From positions 1-13,521 of the forward strand of contig JAOXYB010037706.1 in the NCBI GenBank assembly GCA_028565635.1: 13,521 bases of DNA. Direction: 5' to 3'. The stretch comes from Phoronis ovalis. Taxonomy: Eukaryota; Phoronida; Phoronidae. Below are positions 9,560 to 13,521 of this stretch, one piece after another (position 1 is the first letter of the stretch; every line of letters starts with the position of its first letter). The notes under the pieces are model-generated. The model had not been told where the DNA came from. It did no database searches and was given only the letters and a program-made list of their open reading frames with translations. Position numbers and translations under genes: made by a program.

Positions 9560-9880
9560 CTGAAAGGACTATGAGAAGTTATTGAATTCAGAAATAAATG
9601 ATTGAAATCTGATAATTAAAGAGCTCAAATACAAACAATCTTTCCTCCTGGTTTAACACAGATCTTATTGTTGTATGTTACATCACAAAAGAAATCTCCT
9701 AACATTAACATAATTTATGCATGATAAAGCACTTGAGATAACATGTCAAACAACAGTGCAAACATAGTAAACTCTCAACTGTGACCTTTTCCTTGATGGA
9801 GGTGGTCGTGTCAAGTTGTGTTATACTCTTTTGTGGTGAAAATTATTTTGCCAAAAGTGTTCAGCTAAACAAAACAAGAG

Positions 9881-10263
9881 GACTGCGGGTGCAGACAGAT
9901 GCCCATCATATGATGTAGTTTCTTTAGTTGTAAAGCCATTTTTGTATGTATAAGAGTTTTGAGGTTGATAATAGAGGGAAAATGTCAAATGTTTGGTTTG
10001 AAAGGAAAATCGGTGGTTTTGCTTGGTCTTTCCCGAAATGGCGTACCAAATATAAAGCTGATCAGATAAAAACTGAAGCAGTTATTGCGCGACAAAGAAA
10101 GTGTTACGCACAACAAAAATTATCAAAGATTCGTATCGACATTTGACCTACTTCTCAAGGTCATTTTGAAATGTCACCTGGCCTATTGCGCCCACCAACC
10201 CATGGCCTACGTGAATCCACCTTCGAATCGTCAAGTCTATTACATAGTGATTGGCATAAAAAG
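9881..10263 (+). repeat. repeat array with head segment, in intron A-B
   Basis: It begins with ctgcgggtgcagacagatg, the same head segment as at 5348. It continues through ATATAAAGCTGATCAGATAA and a core anchor at 10149. It ends with tacatagtgattGGCATAAAAAG (10241-10263), matching the ends near 6329 and 11142. This gives the most compact head-core-tail example in the window, about 380 bases. Confidence 0.7.
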
Positions 10264-10428
10264 ACGTGTATTAAGATAGGCAGATATCAAGTTTTTATCA
10301 ATTATAAATGAAGCAACTGACATAAAAAATAGCACTACCAAATTACTTAAACAAGACATCATGTCAGATGCCCATTAAATCCCTATGATTATCTCATACT
10401 GCAGCTTGTATGTGGTTTGTGGAACAGC

Positions 10429-11142
10429 ATTTGACCAACTTTTCAAGGTCATTTCAAAATGTCACCTAGCCTAATATGCTCACAAACGAATCAATCTTCA
10501 AATTGCCCACTCAATGCTCCATCTTTCTCGAAAGTCGCACGTGATATGCCTTCTCAGGAACACACATGGCCGCCAGTCAGCCATATTGAAAGTAATCAAG
10601 GTCAAAATTTAAATCGACCTGAAAATATGACTTGTATCCTGTACCAAATACAAAGCTGATTAGATAAAACTGAAGCAGCTATTGTGAGACAAATAAGTGT
10701 CACACAGAAAATGTCGAAGATTCTGATCGGCATTAGACCCACTTTTTCAAGTTATTCTAAAATGTCCCCTGGCTTAACACGCCAACCCATCAGTATGGCC
10801 TTGATGAATCCCTCTTCAAATCATCCAGTCAAGACTTGATCTTTCTTGAAAATGACGGAACGTGATGTGCCTTCTCGGATCAAAATTATACCTAATATAA
10901 ACTATACTTTCTCTGTATGAAATATGAAGCTGATCGGATAAAAACTGAAGGTGTTACTGCGGCAATCAAGAACAACCATGGCTAACAGTCAGTCATCTTG
11001 AAAGTGGTCGAGATAAAAATTACAACCATCCTTTGACATATATGTTATAACGTGATAAAGAAGGTTTGGTACAAACGACAACAACAGTGACATATAGCCT
11101 ACAAGTATAAGCCCAGGCACTATGTGCAAAGGGCATAAAAAG
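10429..11142 (+). repeat. repeat array in intron A-B, ending next to exon A
   Basis: Two core units are anchored at 10437 and 10740. GATAAAACTGAAG-type blocks lie at about 10664 and 10938. The last clear core block is CAGTCAGTCATCTTGAAAGTGG (about 10987-11008). The tail ctatgtgcaaaGGGCATAAAAAG ends at 11142, 26 bases from the donor of exon A. An 80-base stretch between the last core block and the tail is not repeat-like and may be inserted sequence. Confidence 0.7.
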
Positions 11143-11167
11143 AACAGACACTAAAATATCAACTAAC

Positions 11168-11316
11168 CTGTGCAGTTTGAAAAAGTTGAGGCTTCTGGCG
11201 TGGAGGCCCAGTGTCAGCTTTTGGAGTGGTTTCACTAGCTAAAGATTCAGTACTTTCAGTAGTGTAGCGTTTACTTGTTAGTCCACCTGGTACATGTGAT
11301 GGCTTACTCAGACGAG
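11168..11316 (-). CDS. exon A, the most upstream exon found of the split gene
   Basis: The acceptor is CTATTTCAG and the donor CAG|GTTAGT. The exon is 149 bases: two bases finishing a codon begun in an upstream exon, then 49 codons in phase with exon B. The peptide begins RLSKPSHVPGGLTSKR, is rich in Ser, Thr, Pro and Lys, and looks disordered. The required upstream exon ends in phase 1. I did not find it between here and the right edge, so it lies outside the window or is too short to see. A repeat array ends only 26 bases past the donor. Confidence 0.7.
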
Positions 11317-11512
11317 CTGAAATAGCGAAATCTAATAAATAGCATACAGTATAACCCTAATTAAATAATGTAAATAATTATAATATGTATTTTTATGTAT
11401 ATCTAAAATGAGTACATTTTGCACCTAAGAATATAAATCAAAACACATGTGCGTGCCAGCGTCTGATATTTTATGATATGTATATGTCTGGACGAGAATT
11501 TTCAATTTCAAA

Positions 11513-12400
11513 ATGGAAGGTGACAGGGTGAGCTTACGAACACAGGCCATTTTACTGCGAGAAATGGGATACAGTAATCATACTGCAGCAAAAAATCTAG
11601 GTATAAGCAAGTTAATGGTATCAAAAAAAAAAAGTTAATGATACAAGTGGTTTTCCCAGTTCAGTGGCAAGAAGGCCTGCATATAGGAAGGTCTAAAGGG
11701 TCAAGGGAGATGTCAGAAGGTTTATGAAGAATGATCTGAAGTGAAAGTTTCAAATGCCCACAAAAACATTGAAAAACAATAAAACAAAGGAGGGCAAGGT
11801 ATAATTTCGAAAAACTTTTCAAACACTGGACTAAAAATGTAACCTTTTCTGATGAGGAATAAATAATAATTACTTTACATTCCAAATAGACAAACTGACA
11901 TAGTGCGGGGATTGCAGGAAGACAGTATACCAGTCGTTCGCACTGTTAAACGTAACCCGCAAATCATGATCTGGGGTGCAGTTTCATCAAAGGCTGCATC
12001 TCACCTTCACTTTATTCCTTAGGTATAAACAGTTATTATTATGTCAAAAACATTCTTCATATAGAGGAATTGCCATTATTATGTCGCTCAGAAGACAATG
12101 GACTAACTAATAAATGACAAGTTGTTGATAATGTAGGCAAATTTAAGTTTCTTGAAGATGGGGCATCTGTGCATACAAGTGTATTCACGCAAAATTGGTA
12201 CCCTGACAATTTGCCAAACTTCGTTAAAAAAGATGAATATCCAGGAATTACTTAGAATGTATGAACTTTTCTAAACAATACCATTTACAAAAATTCTGCA
12301 CCTACAATAATGGACTCTTACAACAAGCTTGGAAAAATTTACCACCCGAATATCTGACAAAATTAGTTCATGTTAGACCGAATTAATGGTGTGATCTCTG
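11513..12400 (+). pseudogene. decayed Tc1/mariner-family transposase
   Basis: Fragments appear in the right order but in shifting frames. 11513-11638 codes MEGDRVSLRTQ...MGYSNHTAAKNLGIS, a helix-turn-helix DNA-binding region, and stops just after an A-run that probably caused a frameshift. About 11822-11862 gives HWTKNVTFSDEE, the region of the first catalytic Asp (F-S-D-E). 11881-12022 gives IMIWGAVSSKAASHLHFI, like the conserved VWGxFS...GPLHFI region. Around 12154 comes EDGASVHTS with the second catalytic Asp. 12200-12270 continues NLPNFVKKDEYP with the third acidic position lost among stops. 12321-12380 is the C-terminal helix QQAWKNLPPEYLTKLV. Terminal inverted repeats were not found, so the element ends are undefined. 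The copy is dead. Confidence 0.85.
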
Positions 12401-12648
12401 TTCACAAAGAAAACACGAAATACTGAGGTTAGATGTCAGAATTAAATATAATGATACAATGTTGATCTATTTTATTTACATATTTATGTATTTTCTGCAA
12501 CAGCACAAAAATCCCCAGGCATGTTTTCTGTGTCATACTGTATAGAAGAACTGTTAGCAACAACACGTTTTGCTCAACAAACATTACGAGCTATTATTTG
12601 ATTTAATACAATATAACAATAAGGTATGGTTTATTTTCTTATATCCAG

Positions 12649-12712
12649 AGAAAAAACAGAGAATGAAGTGAGCTTCTATGAAATGAAAGAGGTTTTTGAG
12701 GATCATTTATAA
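12649..12712 (+). CDS. weak candidate terminal exon
   Basis: A T-rich stretch ending TTCTTATATCCAG gives a good acceptor. The one frame left open reads one base of a codon, then EKTENEVSFYEMKEVFEDHL and a TAA. AATAAA overlaps the stop (12712-12717), which would be unusually close for a poly(A) signal. No upstream plus-strand exon was found to feed it, and a 20-codon frame can easily be chance. It is listed for checking only. Confidence 0.2.
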
Positions 12713-13409
12713 ATAAACACTATTGAGTACCAATCTGTGGTTACAGGATTCACAAGAACTTAACTATATCATACACTGAAAGTAGGTGATGTTTACCAAA
12801 ATGTTTTTGTCAATTAGACTCACAAAATGGATGCAATAATTAAACATAAAAGTTAGTTTTTGAATTCTGCCTGTGGTTGAATTATTAAGTACAAACGCTT
12901 TTATTGAACTAATCATGTTCCTTGATTAATTTTCAGCTTTTGGTTTTTTAACATTTTATTAAATAATTTATGGCTGTCAACATTAGGAGTTAAAATGACA
13001 TGATTGAGTAATATCTTAAATTGCTTTTGCCTTTATTCTTTTTTTTTACAAGTATATGACATAAGTCAGTTGTGTTTAAGCACCTTGTTTGGTACTACTG
13101 TCCACAACCAGTTATATATTAAATCATGACTACATGGGAAATCTACCTAAATTTTTTTAAACCTCAAAATTGAATTTGAATTTAAATGACTAGTCAATTA
13201 TACTACAAAATTTCATTATCAGATATACATTTAAGTCTTTTATAGGATACAATTCATAATACATATTTTGTAAAGTTGAAAGGCCCAGATGGGGAATAAA
13301 CAAGAGCTACACTAGAGAATGGACACCCTATCTATACCACTCAACGTACAGTGAATTTTTTTTTTCACTGAAACTGCATGTAGTGTGCAATACTAGCGGT
13401 GTGTAACCA
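12713..13409. other. AT-rich non-coding stretch
   Basis: No supported exon, RNA gene or repeat was seen apart from a short hairpin: CAGTGAA and TTCACTG flanking eight T residues near 13349-13370. Confidence 0.5.
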
Positions 13410-13521
13410 GGGGCCAGTTTCACAAAGAATTCGTAAATTTACGTATACGTACCATTTACGAAGTTCGTACGAAAGAAATAAAAATCTTCGTACGCCAGTT
13501 TCACAAAGCCGTACGTAAATT
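13410..13521. repeat. 81-base direct repeat, possible edge of a mobile element
   Basis: CCAGTTTCACAAAG occurs at 13414-13427 and again at 13495-13508. Each copy is followed by a CGTA-rich stretch (aattcgtaaattt and ccgtacgtaaatt). Palindromes such as ACGTATACGT (13441-13450) and TTCGTACGAA lie between them. The higher CG-dinucleotide content contrasts with the flank. A mobile-element edge continuing past the window is likely but not shown. Confidence 0.5.

Noticed and set aside
11020-11235. Minus-strand open frame of 71 codons overlapping exon A
   Set aside because: It is in a different frame from exon A, crosses its splice donor, and its peptide looks like random translation of intron and repeat.
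11661-11885. Minus-strand open frame of 74 codons
   Set aside because: It is antisense to the Tc1/mariner transposase remnant.
12502-12597. Plus-strand stretch after a strong acceptor (TTTTCTGCAACAG) with a short open frame
   Set aside because: The frame ends in a stop without a usable donor, and the only good donor nearby (12623) would leave an intron of about 26 bases before the 12649 acceptor, too short to splice.

Overview
The window looks like nuclear DNA of a multicellular animal, probably an aquatic invertebrate. It is AT-rich and gene-sparse. It has short protein-coding exons with GT-AG introns, degraded Gypsy and Tc1/mariner elements, and long stretches of diverged interspersed repeats. 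I see no bacterial-type operons. The species cannot be fixed from the sequence.

Layout. Positions 1-1227 hold the 5' part of a decayed Gypsy-type LTR retrotransposon on the minus strand: 5' LTR, primer-binding site, gag with a zinc knuckle, and the start of a retropepsin. Positions 1240-2000 hold two diverged copies of an unnamed interspersed repeat. Positions 2000-4580 are AT-rich with no convincing gene, but include a hairpin and a possible small element with inverted ends (3790-4317).

The main gene is on the minus strand. I reconstruct the last six exons (A to F) of one split gene: 11168-11316, 9422-9559, 8966-9049, 6707-6881, 6403-6564 and 4838-4989. All exon junctions have GT-AG introns and compatible reading phases, and the last exon ends in a stop codon with a candidate poly(A) signal 244 bases further on. 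The 285 encoded residues are Ser/Pro/Thr-rich and look mostly disordered. They carry two SxIP-type motifs and one DSGxxS motif, and end in a short basic-acidic helix-like segment. I do not recognise the gene. The 5' exons lie outside the window or were not found.

Three of its introns (E-F, C-D, A-B) contain arrays of one diverged repeat family. The repeats all lie in the same orientation, antisense to the gene, with units roughly 260-430 bases apart. Three array ends share a terminal motif. The family creates several chance open frames with a recurring peptide, which are not genes. Upstream of exon A (11513-12400) is a dead Tc1/mariner transposase on the plus strand. From there to the right end I see only AT-rich sequence, one weak plus-strand terminal-exon candidate at 12649-12712, and a terminal 81-base direct repeat that may be the edge of another mobile element.
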